Assembly: GCA_927911745.1 (NCBI GenBank)
Contig: CAKMQF010000033.1
Coordinates: 1-14,361, forward strand
DNA length: 14,361 bases
Direction: 5' to 3'
Source of the DNA: an uncultured Gemella sp.
Lineage (GTDB): Bacteria; Bacillota; Bacilli; Staphylococcales; Gemellaceae
Of this stretch, positions 14,225 through 14,361 are shown one piece after another. The notes beneath the pieces are model-generated. The model was not told the DNA's origin, ran no database searches, and was given only the letters and a program-made list of their open reading frames with translations. Within the stretch, counting starts at the first letter, position 1; each line of letters opens with the position of its first letter. The translations under genes were made by a program, and so were the position numbers.

Positions 14225-14361
14225 AATGACCACCCCTGAAAAGGGGTGGTTTTCTCTTCGGGTATAACCCTTTGTTACTAACACGCACCTCAAGGCGCTG
14301 GCTTCACATTCGTTCAAGCCCTATTGTATATTAACGCCCGCTACCCGTTAAACGGGTTTAT
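14225..14361 (-). mobile_element. Probable right end of an IS200/IS605 (TnpB) element with omega-RNA-like sequence, partial
   Basis: Read on the minus strand, this strip is GC-richer and more structured than everything around it. It contains an ACCCGTT/AACGGGT hairpin, GGCTT...AAGCC around GAACGAATGTG, CGCC/GGTG, GGGT/ACCC, and finally a strong 8-bp hairpin ACCACCCC/GGGGTGGT (14229-14236 with 14243-14250). That order, ending in a GC-rich hairpin followed by AT-rich DNA, is typical of the 3' untranslated end of tnpB, which makes the guide (omega) RNA and the element's right end. All three minus-strand frames stop within a few codons, so tnpB itself would lie beyond the edge. Recognition is from the pattern, not a match. 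Confidence 0.45.

Overview
The window is AT-rich DNA from a low-G+C Firmicute. Strong AGGAGG-type ribosome sites, TATAAT promoters with TG extensions, a YabN/MnmM/CYTH housekeeping trio, an Excalibur plus choline-binding-like secreted protein, and a DUF6110 plus P-type ATPase pair together suggest Gemella or a close relative. The genus is an inference from gene content; no rRNA or tRNA is present to confirm it. Both ends look like breaks in repeated material: the left edge lies in a rearranged membrane-protein gene and the right edge in what looks like the end of an IS200/IS605-type element.

Layout. (1) 1-3640 is a cell-surface glycan region. It holds a tail-to-tail pair of truncated DUF6020-like membrane protein pieces, a glycosyltransferase-2/GtrA fusion broken by a poly-A frameshift (minus strand, overlapping the DUF6020-like gene by 4 bases), and a divergent acyltransferase-3 gene. 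(2) 3664-4311 (minus) is a secreted protein with an Excalibur calcium-binding motif and two nearly identical choline-binding-like repeats. (3) 4595-6997 (minus) is a two-gene operon with a clear promoter: a small DUF6110 membrane protein and a heavy-metal P1B-type ATPase with an unusual SC-A in place of CPC. (4) 7403-9703 (plus) is an operon of a YabN-like tetrapyrrole-methylase protein with a degenerate MazG end, the tRNA-wobble methyltransferase MnmM, and a CYTH phosphatase, closed by a terminator. (5) 9712-10251 holds a dispersed hairpin repeat and then eight ~50-bp tandem units, each able to fold, running into the promoter of a Fic-family gene (10252-11467) that carries a 1-nt frameshift. 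(6) 11705-13881 (minus) is a tightly overlapping three-gene cassette of TPR-like proteins, two of which end in the same helix-hairpin-helix motif; I do not recognise this cassette. Its first gene appears to start further upstream than the simple open frame, again across a poly-A frameshift. (7) 13882-14361 has no gene; its right part looks like the omega-RNA/right end of a TnpB element.

The main themes are repeated single-base indels, three of them in A6/A7 tracts, that interrupt genes otherwise intact in sequence; a hairpin-repeat array abutting a fic promoter; and an unassigned TPR/HhH operon. The poly-A indels may be phase-variation switches, true mutations or homopolymer sequencing errors. 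The sequence alone cannot separate these.
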